A DNA stretch of 51,191 nt from a virus. Location: positions 1-51,191 of the IMG/VR virus record IMGVR_UViG_3300033153_012783; one strand, 5' to 3'. The translations under genes and the position numbers were made by a program. How positions within the stretch are numbered: the first letter of the stretch is position 1; each line of letters starts with the position of its first letter. Under the pieces are notes generated by a model, which had not been told where the DNA came from, ran no database searches, and was given only the letters and a program-made list of their open reading frames with translations. Below, in pieces: positions 40,141 through 46,660 of the stretch.

Positions 40141-40530
40141 ATGGGCGAACCAGAAAAAGCACTGGACGGTACCGTTGGTGGTGCGCTGGACCAGGGCGGC
40201 GCAAAGAAAGACGAAGCCTCAAACGAGGATCAAAAACCTACCCGGGAAGAACAACTGCGAGAAAATGACATAGAAAATCTCGTAAAAGAAGGGCAGGAGG
40301 CTGTCGCTCAAATCAACGAGCTCAACAAGGAATCTGCCGTAATTAATGCCAAGAAAAAGGAAGTTCGGGAACGTATGGAAGCCAAAGGCATTAATCGTCA
40401 TGCGCTGGCAGGCGCTGTCAAGGTTTCCAATATGAGCGAGGATGCGCTGGATGGCTATGATCTTTCCAATATGATCTTGCGCAAAGGTATTGGTAAGCCG
40501 ATCCAGACCGAGCTATTTGCTGTTAAATAA
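40141..40530 (+). CDS. Helical coiled-coil phage protein, GapR-like in outline
   Basis: Residues 1-45 are polar and disordered. VKEGQEAVAQINELNKESAV, INAKKKEVRERMEAKGINRH and ALAGAVKVSNMSEDALDG form a long helix, a turn at the conserved-looking A-K-G, and a second helix. The arrangement recalls GapR/DUF2312 DNA-binding proteins, though the match is loose. It may bind or coat phage DNA during replication. AGGAGAAAATAATC precedes the ATG. Confidence 0.5.
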   Translation: MGEPEKALDGTVGGALDQGGAKKDEASNEDQKPTREEQLRENDIENLVKEGQEAVAQINELNKESAVINAKKKEVRERMEAKGINRHALAGAVKVSNMSEDALDGYDLSNMILRKGIGKPIQTELFAVK

Positions 40531-40565
40531 TTGAACCTGCCAAGGAAGGCGGTTGAGGAATGATT

Positions 40566-40694
40566 ATGACTATCAGGAATACCGGAGCCCTTTACACTGT
40601 TGCCGTGTTTATGGGTTATGACAGAATCAGCGAGTCATGGTTGGCGAGGGGATTAGCTGCAGCCAGGATGTGTGATCGGTTTAATGCTCGGTGA
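40566..40694 (+). CDS. Small protein, 42 aa
   Basis: GAGGA lies 6 bases before the ATG at 40566 and directly abuts the upstream in-frame ATG at 40560, so the second start is preferred. The product (RNTGALYTVAVFMGYDRISE, WLARGLAAARMCDRFNAR) is mixed helix. I recognise no family. Short length makes it uncertain. Confidence 0.4.
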   Translation: MTIRNTGALYTVAVFMGYDRISESWLARGLAAARMCDRFNAR

Positions 40695-40824
40695 ATTCAA
40701 ATGCCTGCGGTGCGCACATGAATTTAATGCCACACCCAGCTCACATCTCGTTTGCCCTGGCTGCGGCCACCTATACCTGAAATGGCTCAATTACGAAGAA
40801 ATGAAAAAGAGAAACTTCAAATGA
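40684..40824 (+). CDS. Mini zinc-ribbon protein, 46 aa
   Basis: The sequence FKCLRCAHEFNATPSSHLVC then PGCGHLYLKW has two CxxC knuckles 16 residues apart, a rubredoxin-like zinc ribbon. It overlaps its neighbours on both sides (ATGA-type at 40821). Nucleic-acid or protein binding is the usual use of such ribbons. The spacing of the Cys pairs makes a chance frame unlikely. Confidence 0.6.
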   Translation: MLGEFKCLRCAHEFNATPSSHLVCPGCGHLYLKWLNYEEMKKRNFK

Positions 40825-41057
40825 GTGGAAAAAAAGACAAAGAATCCAGGCGGTTAACTAAATCCGTCGATGAGAAGATGAAAAAGCATCTCAAGAGCCT
40901 TGAAGGTGCTAAAAAGATCGACCATGCCGAAGTGATCGCAACCTATAATCACTATCTGAGAACCATGCCATTTAGAAAGAAATGGTCATTCGCAATGTCA
41001 TTATTATTTTCTGGGATTAAACAAAGATGCTTGAATATTATACTATTTTGGAAATAG
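40821..41057 (+). CDS. Basic helical protein, 78 aa
   Basis: ATG at 40821 overlaps the previous stop. The in-frame start at 40752 lies within the previous gene and is not used here. Residues 1-45 are Lys-rich and helical (KKDKESRRLTKSVDEKMKKH), and the C-terminus is hydrophobic and aromatic (RKKWSFAMSLLFSGIKQR; LNIILFW). It overlaps the J-domain gene by 31 bases. No family is recognised. Confidence 0.5.
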   Translation: MSGKKDKESRRLTKSVDEKMKKHLKSLEGAKKIDHAEVIATYNHYLRTMPFRKKWSFAMSLLFSGIKQRCLNIILFWK

Positions 41058-41614
41058 CGCAGGATGCGTCTCAGGGCCAGATAAAGGCCGCCTGGCGTGC
41101 AAAAGCAAACAAACTGCATCCGGACAAAAATCCAGATGATGAAGAGGCTGCTGAACTTTTTAAATCCGCCCGGCATGCTTATAACATCCTGATCGATCCC
41201 ATAACCCGCAAAATATATGACTCTGAAGGTAATGTTGAGGACGATCCGCTATTTCTCGATGCTATTAAAAAGATCACTGAGGCCATCATCGGGATAATTG
41301 AGACTACTCAGGACGTAGAAAACCATGACCTGTTAGCCTTGCTGCAGATGAATATCGGCAATTACATCAACAGCAATGAGCAAACGAAAGCAGATTTGAT
41401 CATAAGCCGCAGAAAATATGAAAAAGTGAGTAAGAAATTTATCAAGCGGCGCGGTGGTTTCAATATTTTTACCACAGCCATCCAGGCGAAGATGGCCTGG
41501 TATGATAAAACCATTGTTGAGATTGATCACAATATCGCCGTCGCTGAAAAAATGCTGGATATAACCAAGGAATATAATTATCAGCAGATGCTTTATTTTG
41601 TTAACTACCATTAA
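41027..41614 (+). CDS. J-domain protein with N-terminal J domain
   Basis: Residues 1-65 form a full J domain (YYTILEIAQDASQGQIKAAW, KLHPDKNPDDEEAAELF, AYNILIDPITRKIYDSEG), with HPD at 31-33. The remaining 130 residues are helical and charged (IIGIIETTQDVENHDLLALL; KKFIKRRGGFNIFTTAIQAK) and have no zinc domain. It should recruit host DnaK, perhaps to activate a replication complex, as lambda P needs DnaJ/DnaK to release DnaB. The other J protein at 28297 has a different build. Confidence 0.85.
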   Translation: MLEYYTILEIAQDASQGQIKAAWRAKANKLHPDKNPDDEEAAELFKSARHAYNILIDPITRKIYDSEGNVEDDPLFLDAIKKITEAIIGIIETTQDVENHDLLALLQMNIGNYINSNEQTKADLIISRRKYEKVSKKFIKRRGGFNIFTTAIQAKMAWYDKTIVEIDHNIAVAEKMLDITKEYNYQQMLYFVNYH

Positions 41615-41625
41615 AAGGGATAAAA

Positions 41626-41844
41626 ATGGGAAAACGATATCTGTATCACAAGCGCGGAAAAACTCAGTGCGGCGGAAAAGCTTTGGTTTATTTACCAGAA
41701 ACTGACCCCGATTTTGGTGTATTGGTATCGGCCAATGATTTTGAGCACCTGGATGGCAGATCATCCCATGTAGGCGAACTGATGGTCTGCGGCACGTGCG
41801 GGAGACGAATGGATCTTTCCTGCATTGAGGATATCGCTCCATGA
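41626..41844 (+). CDS. Small CxxC protein, 72 aa
   Basis: A beta-rich N-terminus (RYLYHKRGKTQCGGKALVYL) leads to VGELMVCGTCGRRMDLSC, a Cys cluster that could hold zinc together with the first Cys. AAAAGGGATAAAA precedes the ATG. Similar small zinc proteins are scattered in phage early regions without known roles. Confidence 0.6.
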   Translation: MGKRYLYHKRGKTQCGGKALVYLPETDPDFGVLVSANDFEHLDGRSSHVGELMVCGTCGRRMDLSCIEDIAP

Positions 41845-42029
41845 AAATATTAATTGTGGCGCTGTATCTCTTGACGCAATTCACGTTAGTTATGATTATT
41901 GTTGGTTTGAAATTAAAGACCAATATTACAGAATTTGACGGCTATGTAGTCGGATTTTTCATTGTTAATTATGGTTTTTTAATGGGCTTAAGTGATTATT
42001 TTCGTCGGAAATATTGGCCTGGAAAATGA
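41841..42029 (+). CDS. Small two-span membrane protein, 62 aa
   Basis: Two hydrophobic spans at about 3-24 (ILIVALYLLTQFTLVMIIVG) and 36-52 (VVGFFIVNYGFLMGL) flank a short polar loop, with a basic C-terminus (DYFRRKYWPGK). It overlaps both neighbours by 4 bases. Unknown family. Position within the early rightward operon suggests an accessory membrane role. Confidence 0.55.
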   Translation: MKILIVALYLLTQFTLVMIIVGLKLKTNITEFDGYVVGFFIVNYGFLMGLSDYFRRKYWPGK

Positions 42030-42277
42030 TAAATTACTGCTCCGTTTGTGATGGTATTGGCCACGTTAAGGACATGAATGTGCCTTGGTGGAATTTCTGG
42101 AAACGAGCAACATGCTATGAATGCGGCGGATCAGGTTATCAAAATCCCCCATATGAAAATCCGAAAGACAGGCCAAAGCCACCACCCGCGCCGCCGAAGA
42201 ATAATTATATTTGCAGAAATTGTGGCCACGGTAGAGACATTATTAATTTATCAAAATGGACAGGTGGCCCATTATAA
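42026..42277 (+). CDS. DnaJ-like zinc-knuckle protein, 83 aa
   Basis: Start ATG overlaps the previous stop (ATGA). CSVCDGIGHVKD and CYECGGSGYQ are two CxxCxGxG-type knuckles like those of DnaJ's zinc domain. After a Pro-rich linker (ENPKDRPKPPPAPPK) a third knuckle follows (ICRNCGHGRDI). It might cooperate with the nearby zinc-less J protein, but this is only a suggestion from proximity. Confidence 0.65.
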   Translation: MINYCSVCDGIGHVKDMNVPWWNFWKRATCYECGGSGYQNPPYENPKDRPKPPPAPPKNNYICRNCGHGRDIINLSKWTGGPL

Positions 42278-42412
42278 GTTTATGGACACGGATCCTAACC
42301 CGATCACGTAAAAGGAAAATGCTCAGTCAGGGGCTCAACGAGATATTGGCGTGTTTCAACCCTAACAAGAGCATCCCGTCCGCCATTTTATAATTTGATG
42401 AGGGATATATTG
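42278..42412. other. Short spacer with no confident gene
   Basis: The 135 bases hold only 9- and 24-codon frames. The longer one follows AAAGGA at an unusually short distance. No hairpin with a T tract was seen. Confidence 0.4.
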
Positions 42413-42565
42413 ATGGAATTAAGCAACTGTTGCGATGCTCCAAGATGGATGGATTTAGAATCTGACATTTGCTCTGATTGCAAAGAGCATGCTGATTTTT
42501 ACGATGAGGGTGATGAGTCTCTCGAAGATGGCCAAAATCAAAGTGGGGCAAATAAAACCGATTAA
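42413..42565 (+). CDS. Small Cys-containing acidic protein, 50 aa
   Basis: AGGGATATATTG precedes the ATG. The product has NCCDAPRWMDLESDICSDCK then EHADFYDEG, a pattern I recognise from tiny phage proteins (CC.AP....G.CSDC.EHA). Four Cys residues suggest zinc binding. The C-terminus is polar. Function unknown. Confidence 0.6.
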   Translation: MELSNCCDAPRWMDLESDICSDCKEHADFYDEGDESLEDGQNQSGANKTD

Positions 42566-42584
42566 TAAAAAACAAGGAAAGATA

Positions 42585-43310
42585 ATGACTACGCACTTGG
42601 TAGCTCTATCAGGCGGTAAGGACTCAACGGCAATGGCTATGCGGCTCGCTGAAATAGAGCCGAGAGATTATATCTATTTCTGCACACCCACTGGCGACGA
42701 ACTGCCTGAAATGATTGAGCACTGGAATAACCTCGAATGCATCCTTGGCAAGCCGATCATCAAATTAAAAGCGAAACTTGATCTGCATGGATTAATTGCT
42801 GAATTTTCAGCATTACCAAATCATAGGCAGCGATGGTGTACCAGGATGCTAAAAATTGAAGTGGCAAAAGCATTCTATTTAAAGAATTCACCGGCGATCG
42901 CTTATGTAGGCTTGAGGGCGGATGAAGAAGATCGAAAAGGTGGCATATATGGTGATATTGTCGATCAGAAATATCCAATGCGTGAATGGGGTTGGGATAT
43001 AAATGACGTCAAAAACTATCTGTATGAGAAGAATGTACAGATCCCAGAAAGGACGGATTGTGCGCAATGTTATGAACAAAGGCTGGGCGAATGGTGGGAT
43101 TTATGGAAAATTCATCCTGAATTATATGCAAATGCAGAAGCTCAAGAAGAAAAATATGGCCATACATTTCGAAGTGATACCAGAGATACTTGGCCAGCAA
43201 GCCTTAAATTAATGCGCGCTAGATTCGAATGTGGTGAAATACCAAGAGGATCCAGGAATCAAGAGGATTTGTTTGGCTATAATTCGAGATGCAGAGCATG
43301 TTCTTTATAA
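42585..43310 (+). CDS. PAPS-reductase-like PP-loop protein
   Basis: The 241-residue protein has the PP-loop LSGGKDSTAMAMRLAE (residues 8-23) that activates a substrate with ATP, then YIYFCTPTGDELPEMIEHW, RWCTRMLKIEVAKAF and YVGLRADEEDRKGG. Cys residues in the C-terminal part (DCAQCYEQRLGEWWDLWK; CRACSL at the end) may hold a metal cluster, as in DndC. ATG at 42585 is supported by AAGGAAAGATA. Phage members may act in sulfur, DNA or RNA modification; which one is unknown. Confidence 0.78.
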   Translation: MTTHLVALSGGKDSTAMAMRLAEIEPRDYIYFCTPTGDELPEMIEHWNNLECILGKPIIKLKAKLDLHGLIAEFSALPNHRQRWCTRMLKIEVAKAFYLKNSPAIAYVGLRADEEDRKGGIYGDIVDQKYPMREWGWDINDVKNYLYEKNVQIPERTDCAQCYEQRLGEWWDLWKIHPELYANAEAQEEKYGHTFRSDTRDTWPASLKLMRARFECGEIPRGSRNQEDLFGYNSRCRACSL

Positions 43311-43327
43311 TTTAATTGGAGATAATT

Positions 43328-43681
43328 ATGGAAACGAAAGGCACAGCATTAGCAAGAATTTTAAATTCTGAAATTGATGGTCAAGTTGATGATAATACGT
43401 CGAGAGGCGATGTTATCGCCAGGATGGCAAGGGCAGCCGGAATATCGGCATCAACTGTTGGACAAATATTGGGTGAAGATGTCAACTGCCCACCACTTAA
43501 TAGGCTCGAAGGATTCGCAGAAGTTCTCGGGATTTCAATGTCACGCTTAAGATCAGCTGCCGAATCAGATGGTTGCGAATATGTTGAAGAAAGCGGCAAT
43601 GCGAAGTGTGCCGTTTTAAATCTCGAGTCGAAAATTATAAACGATTTGAATGAAATGACAGAATCGATAAAAAACAATTAG
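43328..43681 (+). CDS. XRE-like helix-turn-helix protein, 117 aa
   Basis: The helix-turn-helix lies at about 27-75 (GDVIARMARAAGISASTVGQ; LNRLEGFAEVLGISMSRLRS) and resembles lambda-repressor-type DNA-binding domains. The remainder is short and helical, so it lacks a CI-type self-cleavage domain. GGAG is 6 bases before the ATG. It stops five bases before the GTTTCACGTGAAAC palindrome, which might be its operator. It may regulate the adjacent late promoter region. Confidence 0.72.
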   Translation: METKGTALARILNSEIDGQVDDNTSRGDVIARMARAAGISASTVGQILGEDVNCPPLNRLEGFAEVLGISMSRLRSAAESDGCEYVEESGNAKCAVLNLESKIINDLNEMTESIKNN

Positions 43682-43685
43682 ATAA

Positions 43686-43699
43686 GTTTCACGTGAAAC
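43686..43699. promoter_or_regulatory. parS-core palindrome GTTTCACGTGAAAC
   Basis: The 14-bp perfect palindrome equals the inner 14 bases of the bacterial ParB consensus TGTTTCACGTGAAACA; the outer T/A bases are replaced by A and C. It lies between the HTH gene and a terminator, and I found no second copy. It could be a real ParB site, a decoy, or an operator for the adjacent HTH protein. Confidence 0.6.
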
Positions 43700-43710
43700 C
43701 ATAAGGCAAG

Positions 43711-43748
43711 AAAAAGCCGCTTGACCGGGGGAGACCAAGCGGCTATCT
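43711..43748. terminator. Bidirectional terminator
   Basis: A 9-bp stem AGCCGCTTG/CAAGCGGCT (43715-43723 with 43736-43744) has a 12-base loop. Reading left (minus), the stem is followed by TTTTTC; reading right, by ATCTTTT. It should end transcripts from both sides. Confidence 0.8.
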
Positions 43749-43749
43749 T

Positions 43750-44200
43750 TTACAGCCTGTTCAGCAGAGTTTGCGCTCTCTGAACTCGAAGGGCTTCAAG
43801 GGGCCGATCGCGTTAACCCGCATTATAGTAATCTCCCCAATGAAATCAAGCCCTTCCGGTATTTATCGGGACGGGGCCAACCACCAGCCGATTTAAGCCG
43901 TGATATTGATCCTACTGGGTTACTCAAAGGATCAGCGTGGGCGTAAAACCTAGAGCGCGAGGGGTGGAAGGTCACAAACTTCCTAATAGTCTGGGTAAAG
44001 TCCGGCCATCGTGACAGGTGCCTGACCCGTATAACAACTGTGATTCTGAGAGTCATGATACGGATAAAGCGCGACACTTGAGATTAAGTTCTTAGGGTGG
44101 CGTATTTCCGGACCCAAGCTGCTCAAACTGAACGTCATATAATTAACCAAACAACCTAAATTTAGCTGATCGCCTAACAGCACCTAAATACCGAAAAGGG
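43750..44200. ncRNA. Non-coding block with many potential helices (structured RNA candidate)
   Basis: No coding frame of note occupies this block. Possible helices are a 10-bp hairpin with one bulge at 43759-43785; a 9-bp pair GAAGGGCTT/AAGCCCTTC (43788-43796 with 43848-43856); TGATCC/GGATCA (43907 with 43929); CCGTAT/ATACGG (44027 with 44058) enclosing a 5-bp hairpin (44042-44054); and long-range GTCCGG/CCGGAC (44000 with 44108). The strand is undecided. No tRNA, RNase P or tmRNA core was recognised. It could be a large ornate RNA, a small RNA plus a regulatory region, or an origin. Confidence 0.45.
43822..43849 (-). promoter_or_regulatory. Candidate leftward promoter inside the non-coding block
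   Basis: On the minus strand TTGATT (43844-43849) and TATAAT (43822-43827) are spaced by 16 bases, close to the housekeeping consensus. A transcript would pass a 10-bp hairpin and end at the 43711-43748 terminator, giving about 105 nt. No gene lies in that transcript, which suggests a small RNA. Confidence 0.45.
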
Positions 44201-44207
44201 ATAAGTG

Positions 44208-44672
44208 ATGGAATATTACACAAGCGATATGATTGGAAGTGGGCAACACGGGATTTGTGCCAAATGCAAGAAAGAGCCAACCAAAGAAGGTCATGATGGT
44301 TGTTTAGGCACCCTGCCAGGTGTAATGAATGCCTGTTGTGGTCATGGGCAAGCGAATCAAGCGTATGTTCAATTTTGGGACAGAATTTGTATCCGTGGTC
44401 GCTCTGCAATCATAATTATGACGGAATTAAAAAATTCAAAGCCAGATTTTACAGCCGGCATAGGTGCAGAAATGACGATTGTTGATCCAGCCGCACTTGA
44501 AATCATCAAGAATAAAGCCATGATCAGCCTATATCCATGGATCGGTAAGGGCCCAATAATATTCAACGGTAAAACCATTGGATATTCAGATGGTAAGGGA
44601 ACGATAAAATGGGAAAATATTAAATATACTCCAGGAAAATCAGAACTGGTTAATGTCATGCCAACCGCTTGA
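44208..44672 (+). CDS. Conserved phage protein with N-terminal Cys/His cluster, 154 aa
   Basis: Residues 14-60 contain GICAKCKKEP, then GHDGCLGTLPGVMNACCGHG followed by QANQAYVQFWD, a pattern I recognise in short phage proteins (GC.G.LPGV.NACCGHG). The remaining part is a beta region (GPIIFNGKTIGYSDGKGTIK). ATG at 44208 follows AAAAGGGATAAGTG. It may bind zinc. The function is not known to me. It stands alone between the non-coding block and terminase. Confidence 0.65.
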   Translation: MEYYTSDMIGSGQHGICAKCKKEPTKEGHDGCLGTLPGVMNACCGHGQANQAYVQFWDRICIRGRSAIIIMTELKNSKPDFTAGIGAEMTIVDPAALEIIKNKAMISLYPWIGKGPIIFNGKTIGYSDGKGTIKWENIKYTPGKSELVNVMPTA

Positions 44673-44748
44673 AATAGCAGAAGAATATTAATCTGTGCTA
44701 TAAATACAATATTGACATATTAGTAACCGGACAAATGAGTCAAATATT

Positions 44749-45177
44749 GTGGCCAAACAAAACAAAACATCGAAAGCAAAAGCTGGGAAGCAAGAGAAGC
44801 AGGAAAAGGCTCTCAAACTCAGGATTGAAGGAAATTCATATCGTGCAATAGCAAAAAAAATGGGATGCAGCAGAACACAGGCTCATACCTATGTTGTTGA
44901 AGCGCTTAAAGAAAGTACCTCAAGGATTGCTAAAAATGCTGATGATCTGCGCGATCTTGAGTTGGAACGACTTGATACTCTAATTAAGGGTTTGTATCCA
45001 AAAGCAAAAAAAGGCGATCCGCAGGCTGTTGATAAAATTCTAAAAGTAATGGATCAGCGCCAGAAGCTGACCGGCATTCAGGCCGCTCCGCAGGTACTGG
45101 GTGAAATCATCGCTGAGACTGGATCCGTTGATAAACCAAGCCTGAGAGTCCGTGTTACCTATGTTAAACCAGAGTGA
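44749..45177 (+). CDS. Terminase small subunit
   Basis: The 142-residue protein starts at GTG. The N-terminus is Lys-rich, and the HTH (IEGNSYRAIAKKMGCSRTQA then HTYVVEAL, about 29-55) should recognise the packaging site. The helical remainder (ADDLRDLELERLDTLIKGLY; AVDKILKVMDQRQKLTG) forms the ring oligomer. It overlaps the large subunit gene and fits the usual S-L order. No strong ribosome site is seen before the GTG. Confidence 0.85.
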   Translation: MAKQNKTSKAKAGKQEKQEKALKLRIEGNSYRAIAKKMGCSRTQAHTYVVEALKESTSRIAKNADDLRDLELERLDTLIKGLYPKAKKGDPQAVDKILKVMDQRQKLTGIQAAPQVLGEIIAETGSVDKPSLRVRVTYVKPE

Positions 45178-46384
45178 CGTCGATGATGGCCCGATCGTTG
45201 ATGTCAGCATACCGGCAATATTCGAACCATTAGCACAACCAGCCAGGTACAAAGGCATCCATGGCGGCCGGGGAAGCGCGAAATCCTGGTCTGTAGCCCA
45301 GCAGCTGATCATTGATAGCCTGGCTGGTTATGAGCGTATTCTTTGTGGGCGCGAATATCAGTCAACCATCAAGGATTCCGTGAAACATATCCTCGATTCC
45401 CAGATTCGGAATATGGGTGTGGCAGACCTGTTCCACTCCACCAATAGCGAAATAATCAACAAGGAAAATGGGGCGCACTTCATATTCCATGGCCTGCGTC
45501 GTGATCCGCATAAGGTTAAATCACTCGAGGGCATCACAAAGGCCTGGATTGAAGAGGCTAATACCGTCAGCCAGGAAAGCATCGATGTTTTGGTACCGAC
45601 CGTCCGCGTTGAAAATTCAGAACTCTGGTTCACATTCAACAGCAAGGCCAAAACTGATCCCGTTTATAAGATGTTCGTTGAGAACCCGCGTGAAGATGCG
45701 ATCATCATCAAAGCGAACTATTACGACAATCCATTCTTCCCAGATGTGCTTCGCAAGGAGATGGAATACGACAAAAAGCATGATGATGGTAAATATCGTC
45801 ATATCTGGCTGGGTGAGCCCCAGGTTAATTCAGAGCAGCTGGTATTCAATGGAAAATGGAAACGTGATTCAGATATTGCGCCAGGTGAAGATACCGTTCT
45901 TTACTTCGGTGCTGACTGGGGCTTCTCACAAGATCCAACATGCCTGGTCCGGATGTGGCTCAATGAAGAAAAGCGGGAAATCTATATTGATTACGAGGCC
46001 TACGGCATCGCCGTTGAGATTGATGATCTACCGGATATGTTTGAGACAATACCCGGGGCAAAGAGATGGAAAATAACAGCGGATAGCGCACGCCCTGAAA
46101 CAATCAGCTATATTAAGCGGAAAGGTTTTAAGATCGAAGGGGCAAAGAAGGGCCCTGACAGCGTTATCGAAGGGATTGAATTTCTAAAAAACTATACAAT
46201 CGTTGTCCATCCAAGGTGCACACATGTTATTGATGAGCTCGGGCTGTATAGCTACAAAACGAATAAATTAACCGGGGAAGTTTTGCCTATACTCGAAGAT
46301 AAAAATAACCATACAATCGACGCCATCCGATATGCCTTGGAGCAGGTCGCCTTTAACAAAAGAGCCAGGATTCACATAGGATAA
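45161..46384 (+). CDS. terL: Terminase large subunit (packaging ATPase/nuclease)
   Basis: The 407-residue protein carries Walker A GGRGSAKSW at about 35-43, a Walker B-like KAWIEEA at 127-133, and the coupling segment SELWFTFNSKAKTDPVYKMF. The RNase H-like nuclease domain has GADWGFSQDPTCLVRM near 245, TADSARPETISYIKRKGF, and NHTIDAIRYALEQV near the end. The order fits the XtmB/Terminase_3-type family. Headful packaging would agree with the circular assembly. ATG at 45161 is preferred over GTG at 45152. Confidence 0.93.
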   Translation: MLNQSDVDDGPIVDVSIPAIFEPLAQPARYKGIHGGRGSAKSWSVAQQLIIDSLAGYERILCGREYQSTIKDSVKHILDSQIRNMGVADLFHSTNSEIINKENGAHFIFHGLRRDPHKVKSLEGITKAWIEEANTVSQESIDVLVPTVRVENSELWFTFNSKAKTDPVYKMFVENPREDAIIIKANYYDNPFFPDVLRKEMEYDKKHDDGKYRHIWLGEPQVNSEQLVFNGKWKRDSDIAPGEDTVLYFGADWGFSQDPTCLVRMWLNEEKREIYIDYEAYGIAVEIDDLPDMFETIPGAKRWKITADSARPETISYIKRKGFKIEGAKKGPDSVIEGIEFLKNYTIVVHPRCTHVIDELGLYSYKTNKLTGEVLPILEDKNNHTIDAIRYALEQVAFNKRARIHIG

Positions 46385-46386
46385 TC

Positions 46387-46659
46387 ATGATTTATAAAAG
46401 AAGAGAATTGCAGAGCTTATTTGAGGTCAAGATATACACAGGCAATCCTGACGCCAAACGACCAAAAACAAAGAAAGAAACGGTTATCGCATGGAATCAT
46501 GTTGATGCAATTAGGCAATTCGGAAGTAAGAAAGTCGCAGAAATGCCAAAATTTATTCATCACGTCACATGGCCTGATGTTGAAGATGGCCCTCGCCACA
46601 AAATCACGAGTACAGCGGGCCCAGATAACCAGGAAATACAACCTACGCTAAAGGTTTGA
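46387..46659 (+). CDS. Small phage protein after terminase, 90 aa
   Basis: The product has RRELQSLFEVKIYTGNPDAK, a segment ETVIAWNHVDAIRQFGSKKV and MPKFIHHVTWPDVEDGPRHK, suggesting one small alpha/beta domain like those of other small proteins following terL. No function is known to me. Two bases separate it from terL, and the next gene starts one base after its stop. Confidence 0.6.
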   Translation: MIYKRRELQSLFEVKIYTGNPDAKRPKTKKETVIAWNHVDAIRQFGSKKVAEMPKFIHHVTWPDVEDGPRHKITSTAGPDNQEIQPTLKV

Positions 46660-46660
46660 G

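Noticed and set aside
43990-44060. RNase P-like segment (GGTAAAGTCCGGCC resembles the GGAAAGTCCGGGC core)
   Set aside because: The other conserved RNase P regions are absent, so the resemblance is only local.
43983-44183. Minus-strand frames inside the non-coding block
   Set aside because: They are short, lack ribosome sites and family-like motifs, and overlap the paired segments.
44712-44740. TTGACA as a promoter for the terminase genes
   Set aside because: The -35 match is perfect, but no acceptable -10 lies 16-18 bases downstream (ATGAGT at 17).
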